From positions 1 to 36,659 of IMG/VR virus record IMGVR_UViG_3300042923_001335: a stretch of DNA of 36,659 nt. One strand, 5' to 3'. Below, one piece after another: positions 6,228 through 13,770 of this stretch. Under the pieces are notes generated by a model. It saw only the letters and a list, made by a program, of their open reading frames with translations. It was not told where the DNA came from and ran no database searches. The DNA comes from a virus. Position numbers and translations under genes: made by a program. Every line of letters starts with the position of its first letter. Position 1 is the first letter of the stretch.

Positions 6228-7706
6228 TCAGGTCCCCTCTCCCGCGAGCACGTCGAAGTACGTCGCGTTCCCCGCGAGGAGATCGGCGTAGGTCGCGTAG
6301 GTCTGCCGCACCGTCTCGTAGGTCGTCCCGGTGAAGCCCTGCCCCTCACCCGCCGGCGCGCTGGTCGCGGTGAGCTGGAGCATGAACACGCGCCGCCCGT
6401 ACTGGTCGACCCGCACCTGGGCCGGGTTGGACCGGCCCACGCCCTCGACGAAGTAGTACCCGGGCGGCATGAGCGGCTCGGCCGGGTCGCCCGTCTGGAT
6501 CAGCAGCACCCGCTCGGCCCGCAGCAGCGCCGTCAGGCGCGCCACCTCGCCCTCGTCCCGCGGCAGCAGCGTCACCGACAGGGCATCCGTGTCCGTGCCG
6601 GACCACTGCGGGACCGACCCGCCACCCGGCACCTGGTACACCCCGCCCTGCGTCGGCGACGCGACGTCCCCGACCTGCGCGAGCGGCACCTGCACCGTGA
6701 GCTGCGGGCGCCCCGGCGCCTTGAGCCACAGGCCCCACGCGGCGCCGGACGTGTCGACCGTGACCAACGACGTGCCCACGACCCCGCCGTAGTCGTCCAG
6801 ACCCGTCACCGTGTACGTGCACGACGTGTCCATCGGCGCGGCATCGTCGTGCCCCAGGAACCAGCCGCCTGCCGCGGGCGCGTTGTTCGCCGTGCGGACC
6901 GGCTCCGTGGGCACCCCAGGCGAGGACCGCTCGATCAGTACCCGCGACACCGGACCCGCGATGAGCTCCTCCACCGAGGACGACGCGTTCGGCGCCCCCG
7001 TCCAGTACCGGATGATCGACCCCGAGGACGGCGTGTCGCCATCGAAGTACGGCTGCGCGAGCAGGACGAGCACCGCGGCTTGGGTTGTCGCCTGTGCGTC
7101 GATGGCCGCCGAGCACAGCCACACGTCGCCGTCAGCCTGACCGGAGGTGGCGTTCTGCTGCCCGATGTACGGGATCATGAACGCGGCACCGGCGGGAACG
7201 ACGTCGGCGATCGACACCTCCTGCGCGACGCCCGCGGCGGTCGTGTAGAGGGACGGGCTGCTCGTCGTGATGAAAGTGCCGGCAGCGTCGTAGAACTGCA
7301 TGAACGCGCGGAACGGGATCGCGCGCGAGGTCTCCACGACCGCCTTGTACCCCGCCCACATGCCCGGGATCACCGGAGTCCCGGCAGTCGCGGCCACAGG
7401 AGAGACGCGGAAGTACAGCGACGTGACGCCGGCAGCGTTCGTCAGGGTGATCCGGCGCGCCGTCGTCACCCCAGGCACGACGCTCTGCGCCCACCCTGTG
7501 ATGTGGTCTGCGGTGTAGTTCGCCCCGCTCGTGCCGCCGCCCTGCGACCAAGACGAGCCCGAGGCGACGGCGCGCGGGTTGAGGAAGCGGTTCGTGCGCA
7601 GCACGCCCGGCACCGGCCACATCCCACCGTCCACGACCAACCGCACCAGGTTCTGCCCCGCGTCGAACGACGCCTCAAGGATCCCGTCCGGGCTCGTCGC
7701 CATCAC
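6228..7706 (-). CDS. minor tail protein with carbohydrate-binding-like insert (distal tail)
   Basis: In this 492-aa protein, after a short N-terminal strand region, residues about 38-230 have the composition of a jellyroll carbohydrate-binding module. Residues about 330-450 resemble the distal tail protein core (YYFVEGVGRSNPAQVRVDQYGRR). The gene directly follows the tape-measure gene, the usual position of the distal tail protein. GTG 7706 overlaps the tape-measure stop by 4 nt, and an ATG follows at 7703 as an alternative start. It likely caps the tail tube and aids host attachment. Confidence 0.7.
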   Translation of the reverse strand: MMATSPDGILEASFDAGQNLVRLVVDGGMWPVPGVLRTNRFLNPRAVASGSSWSQGGGTSGANYTADHITGWAQSVVPGVTTARRITLTNAAGVTSLYFRVSPVAATAGTPVIPGMWAGYKAVVETSRAIPFRAFMQFYDAAGTFITTSSPSLYTTAAGVAQEVSIADVVPAGAAFMIPYIGQQNATSGQADGDVWLCSAAIDAQATTQAAVLVLLAQPYFDGDTPSSGSIIRYWTGAPNASSSVEELIAGPVSRVLIERSSPGVPTEPVRTANNAPAAGGWFLGHDDAAPMDTSCTYTVTGLDDYGGVVGTSLVTVDTSGAAWGLWLKAPGRPQLTVQVPLAQVGDVASPTQGGVYQVPGGGSVPQWSGTDTDALSVTLLPRDEGEVARLTALLRAERVLLIQTGDPAEPLMPPGYYFVEGVGRSNPAQVRVDQYGRRVFMLQLTATSAPAGEGQGFTGTTYETVRQTYATYADLLAGNATYFDVLAGEGT

Positions 7707-9703
7707 ACACCCCCGTATCGCAGATCACGAACCGTCCGGGCCGCCGCCACCGCCACCCGCGCATCAGCACCCGCGAGCATCCCCGCCACGATCCGGTCCG
7801 CGAACCGCTCGAGCGCCGCCTCGGACACGCCGCCTGCGACCGACACGACCGGGGCCGGGACGTTCACGACCGGGGGAGGCGCGGACACCCACCCGCCGTT
7901 CGCGTACGCGGGCAGGACGTCGTTGTTGACCGCCTCGAGCAACGCGGCATGCTTCTGGGCCGACCGCGCGTTCACGACGTACTCGCCCGACGCGACGTGC
8001 GCGATCGTGTTGTCGATGTCGGACATGGCTCCCGGGATCCATCCGCCGCGCGCGCGTCGGATCTGATACGGCGACGAGGCCGGGTTGTACGACGGGTCCG
8101 CGTCGACGCGCGCCTGGATCGTGATCGTCTTGCTGCTCGCGACCGCGATGAACGTGTCGATCGCCGCACGCGCGTCCGCCGTGTTCACGTCGACGTCCGT
8201 GGTCGACGTCTTCGGGATCGACAGGATCGACCCGACCAGCAGGTCGACCTCGTCCTTGTTGTACCCGGCCGCGACCGCGGCATCTACGAGACGCTGCCGC
8301 CCCGTCTCGAGCACGGCGTTCGCCTGCTCCTGCGACCCGGTCTGCTCGAGCGTTGCGTCCCCGAGGGCCTTGAGGTCCTCGGTCGCGTCGATGAGGACGC
8401 GCTGGTTGTCCCGGCCGAGCTGGTTCGACTTGTCGAGCGTCGCGGTCCAGCCCTCGCCCGTGCCGGTCAGCCCCGCGAGCGCGTCCTCGAAGTCCAGGTC
8501 TGCCGTGATCGACTCCCGGGTGAGGTCGTTCTTCTCCCGGATCTTCTCGTTCATGTCCGCGAGCTCCTGCGCCGACCCGCGGTACGACTCGGCCATGAGG
8601 TTCTCGAGCTCGATCGCGTCCTCGGTCAGGCCCGACGCCTTCTCGAGCTCGTCACGGATCCGCTCGAGCTCGTTGCGCTTCTCCGCCTCCGTGACGACCT
8701 GCTCGCGCGAGACCGCGTCGTACCCGATGTTCGTGTCGCGCAGGGACGCGACGACGGCCTCCTGGTCGGCGATGCGCTGGTTCAGGTCCTCGAGCGCGAC
8801 CTTCGCCATGTTCGTGTCGCCGGCCATGCCCTGGAACAGGGTGGCGTAGTCCGCGCCGGACGCCTCGGCGTAGCCCTTGATGACCTCGTAGTTGGTCTTG
8901 CTGGCGTCCTGCCAGAGCTCGAACCAGGACTTCACGTCCTTGATCTCGTTGCCGAAGTCCCGGAACTGCTCGCCCCAGTCGACCTCGGAGATCTCGCCGC
9001 CGGCGTCGCGGATCTCGTTCGCGAGATCGATCACCCGCTCCTTGAGCGCCGCGGCCTCCTCCGCGCCCTTCTGGAACAGCGCGACCGCGATACCGATCCC
9101 GGCAGCAGCGAGCGCGCCGCCGATGAGGCCGGCTGGGCCGAGATCAGCGACGACGCCGCCGAAGATGTCCTGGAAGATCTGGGGGATGTCCTCCGCGTCG
9201 CCGCGGAACGAGGAGATCGTCTCGGACAGGTTCGCCTTCGCCTCGTCCTTGAACGTCGAGATTGCCTCGGACGAGCGGCGCAGGGGCTCACGGATCGGTT
9301 CCGGGTCGACCTCGGGTGCGATCTTCGTCTCGTTGAGTCTGCGCAGCTCGTCGTATACCTTCGCGGCCTCGTCGAGTGCCTTGTCCGCGTCGAGGAGGAT
9401 CTCCGGCTCGGTGCGCGTCCGGTTCACGTCGTCGAGCTCGTTCTGCAGCCGCTCGAGGTCGGCCATCGCGTCGACGGCGCGGACGATGATCTCCGGGTCG
9501 ACGTCGGTTCGGTCGACGGACTGCAGCAGGTCCCGGACGTCCTCGAGCGCGATCGTGGCCGGTCGCGTGTCCGCGTCGACCTCAACCGTGGCCGGCGTGG
9601 ACTCGAGGGACTTCTTCTTCGTCTCGACGGTCGTCGCGCCCTGTTCGAAGCTGGCGATGTTCGCGGTGAACAGGGTCTCGAGCTCAGCGACACGGACGGT
9701 CAC
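7703..9703 (-). CDS. tape measure protein
   Basis: This 666-aa protein is long and mostly helical, rich in Glu/Ala/Asp and with repeated coiled-coil patterns (residues 1-160 and 215-440). A Gly/Ala-rich hydrophobic stretch (about 175-200) precedes them, as in phage tape measures that insert into the membrane. A C-terminal part (about 540-640) is more globular. The gene follows the frameshifted tail-assembly chaperone pair, the conserved siphovirus order. Tape measure length sets tail length; by the usual ~1.5 A per residue rule this predicts a tail near 100 nm. The start is GTG 9703. Confidence 0.92.
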   Translation of the reverse strand: MTVRVAELETLFTANIASFEQGATTVETKKKSLESTPATVEVDADTRPATIALEDVRDLLQSVDRTDVDPEIIVRAVDAMADLERLQNELDDVNRTRTEPEILLDADKALDEAAKVYDELRRLNETKIAPEVDPEPIREPLRRSSEAISTFKDEAKANLSETISSFRGDAEDIPQIFQDIFGGVVADLGPAGLIGGALAAAGIGIAVALFQKGAEEAAALKERVIDLANEIRDAGGEISEVDWGEQFRDFGNEIKDVKSWFELWQDASKTNYEVIKGYAEASGADYATLFQGMAGDTNMAKVALEDLNQRIADQEAVVASLRDTNIGYDAVSREQVVTEAEKRNELERIRDELEKASGLTEDAIELENLMAESYRGSAQELADMNEKIREKNDLTRESITADLDFEDALAGLTGTGEGWTATLDKSNQLGRDNQRVLIDATEDLKALGDATLEQTGSQEQANAVLETGRQRLVDAAVAAGYNKDEVDLLVGSILSIPKTSTTDVDVNTADARAAIDTFIAVASSKTITIQARVDADPSYNPASSPYQIRRARGGWIPGAMSDIDNTIAHVASGEYVVNARSAQKHAALLEAVNNDVLPAYANGGWVSAPPPVVNVPAPVVSVAGGVSEAALERFADRIVAGMLAGADARVAVAAARTVRDLRYGGV

Positions 9704-9706
9704 GAG

Positions 9707-10422
9707 TCACCCCCACAGGTCGTGTGCGAGGCGGGACGGCTCGTCGAGCAGCCCCACGATGAGTTCCCGCACGCCCGGCCAGGGGCGGGCGAGGACGGCC
9801 GGGTCGTGCAGGTCGATGCCGTACGTGGACGCCATGTCGCGCTGCACGAGGTGCCACCGGGTCACGACGTCGAGCCAGGACCAGGTGCGCGCCGCCGGTT
9901 CGTCGTCCGTGGTCGGTGCTGCTGGTCTCAGGTCGGCGGGGACGCGGTAGTCCGGGTAGACGCCTTCCGCGTCCGGCTCCCCGATGCCGTACTGCGCCCA
10001 CTCCTCGACCGTGACCGGGGCGCGGCGGGTGCTTTTGGGTCGGCGCCGTCCCACTCCCCGTCGTCGGCGGCCCACAGCGCCTGGGCGAGCCGGTCCGCCT
10101 TGTCCTTGCCCGACGTCCAGAAGTGCAGTCCGTAGAAGCCCATGCGCTTCACGACCTCGGCGGGCACGCCGTCGGCGACGAGCTGGTCGTACACGTCCTG
10201 CCCGAGGGTGACGACGGCGAGCGGGTCCGTGATCGCGTCGACGACGGTCTGCACGGACTCGGGCAGGTCGCGCCGCGCGAGCTGCGCGTCGGACGCGATC
10301 GAGAGGGCGAGGACCTGCCGTGCCCGGGACACGCTCGGCGGCTGCACCGTGTAGGTGCGGCCACCGAGCGTGAGGACCAGGTCCGGCACGACCCACGCCG
10401 AGAAGTCCGTCGTGGGTGCCAC
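9707..10422 (-). CDS. tail assembly chaperone, -1 frameshift fusion form
   Basis: A -1 shift at the heptamer at 10033-10039 joins the first 130 residues of the short form to a 108-residue second domain (STRRAPVTVEEWAQYGIG... to ...SRLAHDLWG), giving about 238 aa. The downstream frame ends 3 nt before the tape-measure GTG. This G/G-T arrangement is conserved in long-tailed phages: the fusion form recruits tail tube subunits to the tape measure. The second domain has no good start of its own and clear protein-like composition, which supports the shift. Confidence 0.88.
9928..10422 (-). CDS. tail assembly chaperone, short (unshifted) form
   Basis: This 164-aa product is made by normal reading from GTG 10422. 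The first ~130 residues are a normal-looking helical/beta protein (SRARQVLALSIASDAQLARRDL..., VVKRMGFYGLHFW). After the slippery site the frame-0 tail becomes an Arg/Ser/Thr-rich low-complexity string, typical of a frame not under selection. This matches lambda gpG-type chaperones, which coat the tape measure before tube assembly. It lies between the major tail protein and the tape measure, as expected. Confidence 0.85.
   Translation of the reverse strand: MAPTTDFSAWVVPDLVLTLGGRTYTVQPPSVSRARQVLALSIASDAQLARRDLPESVQTVVDAITDPLAVVTLGQDVYDQLVADGVPAEVVKRMGFYGLHFWTSGKDKADRLAQALWAADDGEWDGADPKAPAAPRSRSRSGRSTASGSRTRKASTRTTASPPT
10033..10039 (-). promoter_or_regulatory. programmed -1 frameshift slippery site CCCAAAA
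   Basis: On the minus strand the frame-0 reading is GAC CCA AAA GCA. The heptamer C CCA AAA fits X XXY YYZ, and slipping back one base gives CCC AAA AGC ACC, which enters the second chaperone frame. A GC-rich stretch follows and could stall the ribosome, though no clear hairpin was assigned. Confidence 0.88.
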
Positions 10423-10425
10423 CGG

Positions 10426-11196
10426 TCAGACCCCGCGCGTGTACGTGTACGCGGCAGACGGGCCGACGGCGTTCGTGACGACGACCGGCACGTCACCCGC
10501 GGCGCCGACGGGCAGGATCGCGACGATCGTCGCGTCACCGAGGACCTCGAAATCGACGACCGCGGTGCCACCGACGGTGACCTCGGTCGCGCCGACGAAC
10601 CCGACACCGGTGAGGGTGACGAGCTCGCCCTCACCGGCACCCGACGGGGTGACACCCTGGATGACCGGTGCAGACGCGTCCCACCCGGCGAACGGGTTCG
10701 CGATCTCCGTGTACGGGCCCTTCCCCGTGAGCGTGAAGTTCAGGGCCTCCACCGTGCCGTCGGGGCCGATGTTCGCGCGCGCCGGCGCGACCGTCGCCAG
10801 GCCCTGGCCGGCGTCGGACGGGTTCGGGGTGCCCACCTCGGGCTTGTGGTACCAACGGACCTCGATGACGGCGGCCTCGCCCTTCGCAGACGGCCGGGTG
10901 CGAGCGAGGAGCGCCTCCACCTCGGCGAGGTACAGGCCGGTCGCCAGGGACCGGTTGACCTGGATCTGGAACGCGAGCGTCCACGACCAGCCCGCGACGT
11001 CGCTGTTCTGCGCGCCGAAGTCGTCGTACGTCTGGGCGTTCTGGTTGTTCGGGGTCGGGGTGGGCTGGAAGTTGCTGATGCGGCGGCACGACTGCCACAC
11101 CTTCGACGCGAGGGTGCCGAGGTTGACGTCGAGGCCGTACTCGTACGACTTGCCGAGCGTGGTGCCGGCGGGCAGTGCGGGAGGGGTGGGGCTCAC
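10426..11196 (-). CDS. major tail tube protein with C-terminal TIG/IPT Ig-like domain
   Basis: In this 256-aa protein, residues 1-165 form the tube-protein core with alternating beta strands (WSWTLAFQIQVNRS). Residues about 176-252 match an IPT/TIG immunoglobulin-like fold (APVIQGVTPSGA...VTLTGVGF...VTVGG). Surface Ig-like domains are common on tail tube and capsid proteins and are thought to bind carbohydrate on cells. It starts at GTG 11196 behind GGAGG. The gene follows the tail terminator and precedes the chaperones, the standard order. Confidence 0.9.
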   Translation of the reverse strand: MSPTPPALPAGTTLGKSYEYGLDVNLGTLASKVWQSCRRISNFQPTPTPNNQNAQTYDDFGAQNSDVAGWSWTLAFQIQVNRSLATGLYLAEVEALLARTRPSAKGEAAVIEVRWYHKPEVGTPNPSDAGQGLATVAPARANIGPDGTVEALNFTLTGKGPYTEIANPFAGWDASAPVIQGVTPSGAGEGELVTLTGVGFVGATEVTVGGTAVVDFEVLGDATIVAILPVGAAGDVPVVVTNAVGPSAAYTYTRGV

Positions 11197-11612
11197 GGTG
11201 ATGCCTCCGTGTTGTCGAGGATGATCTGGTAGGAGTCCGCCCGCTCCTGGCGGGTGGTCTCGTCGGCGCCCAGGCGGGCCACCACGGCGCGTGTGACGAG
11301 CGCCAAGCCAGCGATTCGGGCCAGGCCATGGAGCGCGGTGAACGCTGAGCTGGCGAGGACGTCGGCGCCGTTGGGTGCACCCCGGGGGCCACGGAAACGC
11401 AGCTGGACACGGCGCGAGTGCACGCCGACAGGGTGCGGGTCGTCGGCGTAGTAGAGGGTGACGCCGACGGCCTGGTCGGGCTGGTCTCCGATCGGGCCGT
11501 AGAAGATCCCGACCTCACCGGTCGCGTAGGCGGGTCCGGCGGGTCGCCAGGACCAGCCGGTCCTCGCCGCGAGCTGCTCACAGATCGTCGTCACGAGCAC
11601 GTCGTCATCCAC
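11193..11612 (-). CDS. tail terminator / head-tail joining protein
   Basis: This 139-aa protein starts at GTG 11612 with AGGAGGTGA just upstream; its stop overlaps the major tail gene (GTGA). It has an alpha/beta pattern with an aromatic early segment (TGWSWRPAGPAYATGEVGIFYG) and the motif RRVQLRFRGPRG, consistent with small tail terminator proteins that cap the tube and dock it to the head. The position just before the major tail gene supports this. A 467-bp gap holding a plus-strand lipoprotein gene separates it from the neck genes upstream. Confidence 0.7.
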   Translation of the reverse strand: MDDDVLVTTICEQLAARTGWSWRPAGPAYATGEVGIFYGPIGDQPDQAVGVTLYYADDPHPVGVHSRRVQLRFRGPRGAPNGADVLASSAFTALHGLARIAGLALVTRAVVARLGADETTRQERADSYQIILDNTEASP

Positions 11613-11645
11613 GCGTCACCTCCTGCCGTTCGTGTCGGGCGCGGC

Positions 11646-11651
11646 TACGGT
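11646..11651 (+). promoter_or_regulatory. -10 element TACGGT for the lipoprotein gene
   Basis: TACGGT fits TANNNT and ends 6 nt before ATG 11658, predicting a leaderless transcript. It shows the lipoprotein gene has its own promoter, independent of the opposing late operon. Confidence 0.55.
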
Positions 11652-11657
11652 GTGCCC

Positions 11658-11897
11658 ATGACCAGGAAGAGGACGCTGCTCGTCGTGTTCGCAGTACTTC
11701 TCGCCGGCGCCGGCTGCTCGTCGACAGACCATGAGCCGGAGCGTTCCCCGGCCGAGCAAGTCGAGTACGACTGCACCGCGGAGGCCCTGACGAAGTTCGG
11801 GTCGATCGCGAACGAGGACACCGACCGGATTGCCTACACCGAGTTCTACGACGAGTGCGTTCAGGACGGGCTCGCGGCGCTCGACGAGTCGTCGTGA
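11658..11897 (+). CDS. small lipoprotein, probable moron
   Basis: This 79-aa protein starts with Met-Thr-Arg-Lys-Arg, a hydrophobic h-region (about residues 6-16) and a lipobox LAGAGC with the acylated Cys at about residue 20. The mature ~60 residues are acidic, with two further cysteines that could form a disulfide. It sits alone on the plus strand within the minus-strand structural operon, with its own leaderless promoter, the hallmark of a moron expressed from the lysogen. Prophage lipoproteins often exclude related phages at the surface. Here that is a hypothesis only. Confidence 0.75.
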   Translation: MTRKRTLLVVFAVLLAGAGCSSTDHEPERSPAEQVEYDCTAEALTKFGSIANEDTDRIAYTEFYDECVQDGLAALDESS

Positions 11898-12076
11898 CAC
11901 ATCGTGCGGCGCGTTTCCGCAGGTGGTGACAGGTGACAGGTGAAGTGCAGCCGCTCGCCACACGCACACACGTACACACGCGCGTTGGGGAAGAACTCAG
12001 AAGTCCTGTCACACCTGTCACATGTGTCCTGACCAGCGCAAACACCGTGACGGGTCCGGAATGTCCCTGTCACCAC
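11861..12076 (-). CDS. possible Cys-rich zinc-ribbon ORF over a repeat cluster
   Basis: This is a 71-aa open frame from GTG 12076, in the same frame as the neck gene that stops at 12080, so stop-codon readthrough would also reach it. It contains CDRCDRTSEFF, VYVCACGERLHFTCH and a late MCH, a plausible zinc-binding Cys/His set. Several Cys-His codon pairs come directly from the TGTCAC repeats, so the pattern may be a by-product of the DNA repeats. It overlaps the 3' end of the lipoprotein gene by 37 nt and has no clear ribosome-binding site. It is listed as uncertain. Confidence 0.25.
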   Translation of the reverse strand: MVTGTFRTRHGVCAGQDTCDRCDRTSEFFPNARVYVCACGERLHFTCHLSPPAETRRTMCHDDSSSAASPS

Positions 12077-12083
12077 GTGTCAC
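11894..12083. repeat. TGTCAC/GTGACA repeat cluster A
   Basis: Seven exact copies of TGTCAC or its complement occur in 190 bp, at 11894, 11926, 11933, 12007, 12016, 12068 and 12078, many extended to cctgtcac. The block at 12004-12021 (18 bp) is identical to 23938-23955 in cluster B, and gtgacacatcgtg at 11894-11906 recurs at 24179-24191. The cluster fills most of the gap between tail and neck genes. It could be an iteron-like replication or regulator binding array. Confidence 0.8.
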
Positions 12084-12421
12084 GTGCCCAGGTGCCGGCG
12101 CAGTGCACCGGCCATGATCTGTTCGATCTCGCCGACGGACTCGAGCGCGGCGGACTCGAGGTACTTCGCCTGCCCGTCGTCGTGCCGCAGCGACAGGTCT
12201 TCGTGCTGACGCACCGCGTACGGCAGGTCCGACACGACCGCGGACTCGAGGTCGCCTTCGGTCGCTGGGACGACCGTGAGCGAGGACCGCAGGTCGCCGT
12301 ACTCGAGCGGGGTGCGCGGCACCGCGACGGCGCGCACACGCTCCGCTGACAGGTTCAGGCCGTCGACGGCGGCCGCGCGCACCGCAGCGACGAGCGCGGC
12401 AGTGTCCATGCTCTCGGTCAC
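12080..12421 (-). CDS. neck protein (HK97 gp10-like minor capsid/tail completion)
   Basis: This 113-aa protein starts at GTG 12421, overlapping the upstream stop (GTGA). Residues 30-90 (AVPRTPLEYGDLRSSLTV, YAVRQHEDL, GQAKYLESA) match the pattern of gp10-type neck proteins, in which a small domain made from a split beta sheet ends in a conserved YA.xQHE and KYLE motif. These proteins seal the head-tail interface. The gene sits between the head-closure gene and the tail genes, as expected. Confidence 0.75.
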   Translation of the reverse strand: MTESMDTAALVAAVRAAAVDGLNLSAERVRAVAVPRTPLEYGDLRSSLTVVPATEGDLESAVVSDLPYAVRQHEDLSLRHDDGQAKYLESAALESVGEIEQIMAGALRRHLGT

Positions 12422-12735
12422 GTGAGAGCCACCTCCACGCCCCGCAGGTCCGGGTCGTCGGCGTGGTGCACGCTCGTCGTGATCACCGTCCGCACCGAGC
12501 CGTCCGGGAGCGTCGCCTGCGAGCCCGGGGGAGCGACCGTGCCGGGGTCGGCGTACAGGGTCGCGGACGACACGACCTCGACGGCGTCCGGGCCGCGCAC
12601 GAGCCGCGTGGACTCGTCGAGCAGGACCTGCACGGCGGCGGGCGGGCCGTAGATGTCGCCCATGCCGCCCGAGCCGAGCAGAGGCCGGATGGTGACGGTC
12701 TGGTCCTGCCAGTCGCCCCACGGGTCGGTGCTCAT
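12418..12735 (-). CDS. head closure / minor capsid connector protein
   Basis: This 105-aa protein starts at ATG 12735, overlapping the upstream stop (ATGA). It is beta-rich with a Gly-rich early loop (GSGGMGDIYGPP) and a late conserved-looking DDPDLRGVEV. Size, position and the four-base overlaps on both sides fit the head-closure (stopper) protein of siphovirus necks. No signature is certain. Confidence 0.6.
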   Translation of the reverse strand: MSTDPWGDWQDQTVTIRPLLGSGGMGDIYGPPAAVQVLLDESTRLVRGPDAVEVVSSATLYADPGTVAPPGSQATLPDGSVRTVITTSVHHADDPDLRGVEVALT

Positions 12736-13160
12736 CCGATCACCAGCACGCCGTGCCACAGGTCCAGGTCGTCGAGGATCGCGAGCGCCTCGTCCGTGAG
12801 CTGGCCGGCGATGCGCGCGCGCTCGGCGGCGACGGCGTCTGCCCCGGCGTAGCTGATGGAGCGGGGCCCAAGCGTCTTGGACGCCACGACCCCCGACGAC
12901 GACGTCGCGGACGCGGTGCTCGGGTCGACGATCCCGGCGGTGACCCAGGCGGACACCTGCGCGCACGTCGCGTCCCGGAACCCGGCGAGGACGTCGGGGC
13001 CGGTCGGCATGCCGGCGTCGTCCGTGTCGTACAGGGCGGTCTTCGTCGCGCCGCGCACCATCTGCGACGCGCGGACCAGGAGACGGTCCACGTTCGCCGG
13101 CATGGGGCTGACGTTCCAGGGGTCGGCGACAAGGTCGGCGGTGGTGGCGTAGACGAGCAC
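12732..13160 (-). CDS. head-tail adaptor (connector) protein
   Basis: This 142-aa protein starts at GTG 13160 with AGGAGGTG upstream, preferred over in-frame ATGs at 13232 and 13208 that lack a site. It is helical, with a conserved-looking N-terminal LVADPWNVSP..VDRLLVRASQMV and a central FRDATCAQVSAWV. This layout is common in gp6/gp15-type adaptors that bind the portal ring. The C-terminal LTDEALAILDDLDLW is helical. Its place right after the capsid genes supports the role. Confidence 0.65.
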   Translation of the reverse strand: MLVYATTADLVADPWNVSPMPANVDRLLVRASQMVRGATKTALYDTDDAGMPTGPDVLAGFRDATCAQVSAWVTAGIVDPSTASATSSSGVVASKTLGPRSISYAGADAVAAERARIAGQLTDEALAILDDLDLWHGVLVIG

Positions 13161-13240
13161 GGGGGCACCTCCTGGTGGAGCGTGGTGGGTGCGCAGGAGC
13201 GCGTTCATGGCAGGGCCGGAAGTACCCGGCATGACGGCCC

Positions 13241-13281
13241 CGAACGGCCTTCACGGGACGTAGCACGGTGCTGGCCGTTCG
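13241..13281. other. inverted repeat in capsid-connector gap
   Basis: A 9-bp perfect inverted repeat (13241-13249 with 13273-13281) with a 23-nt loop lies in the 201-bp gap between the adaptor gene and the gene ending at 13362. It may attenuate transcription past the abundant capsid genes. It has no T-run, and no other gene is seen in this gap. Confidence 0.3.
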
Positions 13282-13361
13282 CCGGGCCCGTGTTGACGCA
13301 CCCACCACGGGTACGAGGGGGCGCGCGGGCAGGACGGGGTCGCGTCCCGCCCGCACGCCGG

Positions 13362-13694
13362 TCACTCGGTCGGGGCGCCGTCGACCTTCTGCTCGCCGTC
13401 GGCCGGTGCGAGCGCGGCGAGGATGTCGGCCTTGAGGGTCGCCCCGCCGAGGTCGACGTCGTGCGCCTTCGCGAAGGTGCGCAGCTGCGCGACCGTCCAG
13501 GCGTCGGTCGGGGCGCCGTCGGGCACGGGCACCGCGCCGTCGCCGTCCGCCTCGTCGCCGTCGGGCTGCTCAAGCGCGGCGGCCTCCTCGGCCGTGCGCT
13601 CGATCGTGTAGCCGCGACGCTCGTAGTACGCGAGCAGGCCCACGTCCTCCGTGTCCTGCATCTGCTCGCCCGTGGGGCTGGTGATCCGGGCCAT
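13362..13694 (-). CDS. small capsid-region protein with C-terminal HeH/LEM-like motif
   Basis: In this 110-aa protein, residues 1-40 are helical, 41-62 form an acidic linker, and residues 64-95 (WTVAQLRTFAKAHDVDLGGATLKADILAAL) resemble a HeH/LEM-type two-helix motif found in many phage head proteins and thought to bind nucleic acid. It starts at ATG 13694 behind a GGAGG-like site and lies directly after the major capsid gene. It may be a head-tail or decoration component. The role is uncertain. Confidence 0.65.
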   Translation of the reverse strand: MARITSPTGEQMQDTEDVGLLAYYERRGYTIERTAEEAAALEQPDGDEADGDGAVPVPDGAPTDAWTVAQLRTFAKAHDVDLGGATLKADILAALAPADGEQKVDGAPTE

Positions 13695-13770
13695 GACGGC
13701 CCTCCTTCGTGTCGGTGAAGCGATAGGGAGCCGTCGGGCCGACCGTGGTGGCCGGCCCGACGGCGGAAGG

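Noticed and set aside
7949-10135. Very long plus-strand open frame (728 codons) opposite the tape measure gene
   Set aside because: Its composition is Arg/Val/Asp-rich and repetitive as expected for the antisense of a high-GC gene; the minus-strand protein has clear tape measure features and context.
11894-12083. CRISPR-like array
   Set aside because: Repeats are only 6-18 bp, on both strands and irregularly spaced, with no spacer structure.
13161-13232. Longer N-terminus of the adaptor gene from ATG 13232
   Set aside because: The GTG at 13160 has an excellent AGGAGGTG site, and the upstream codons (Pro/His/Arg-rich) have none.
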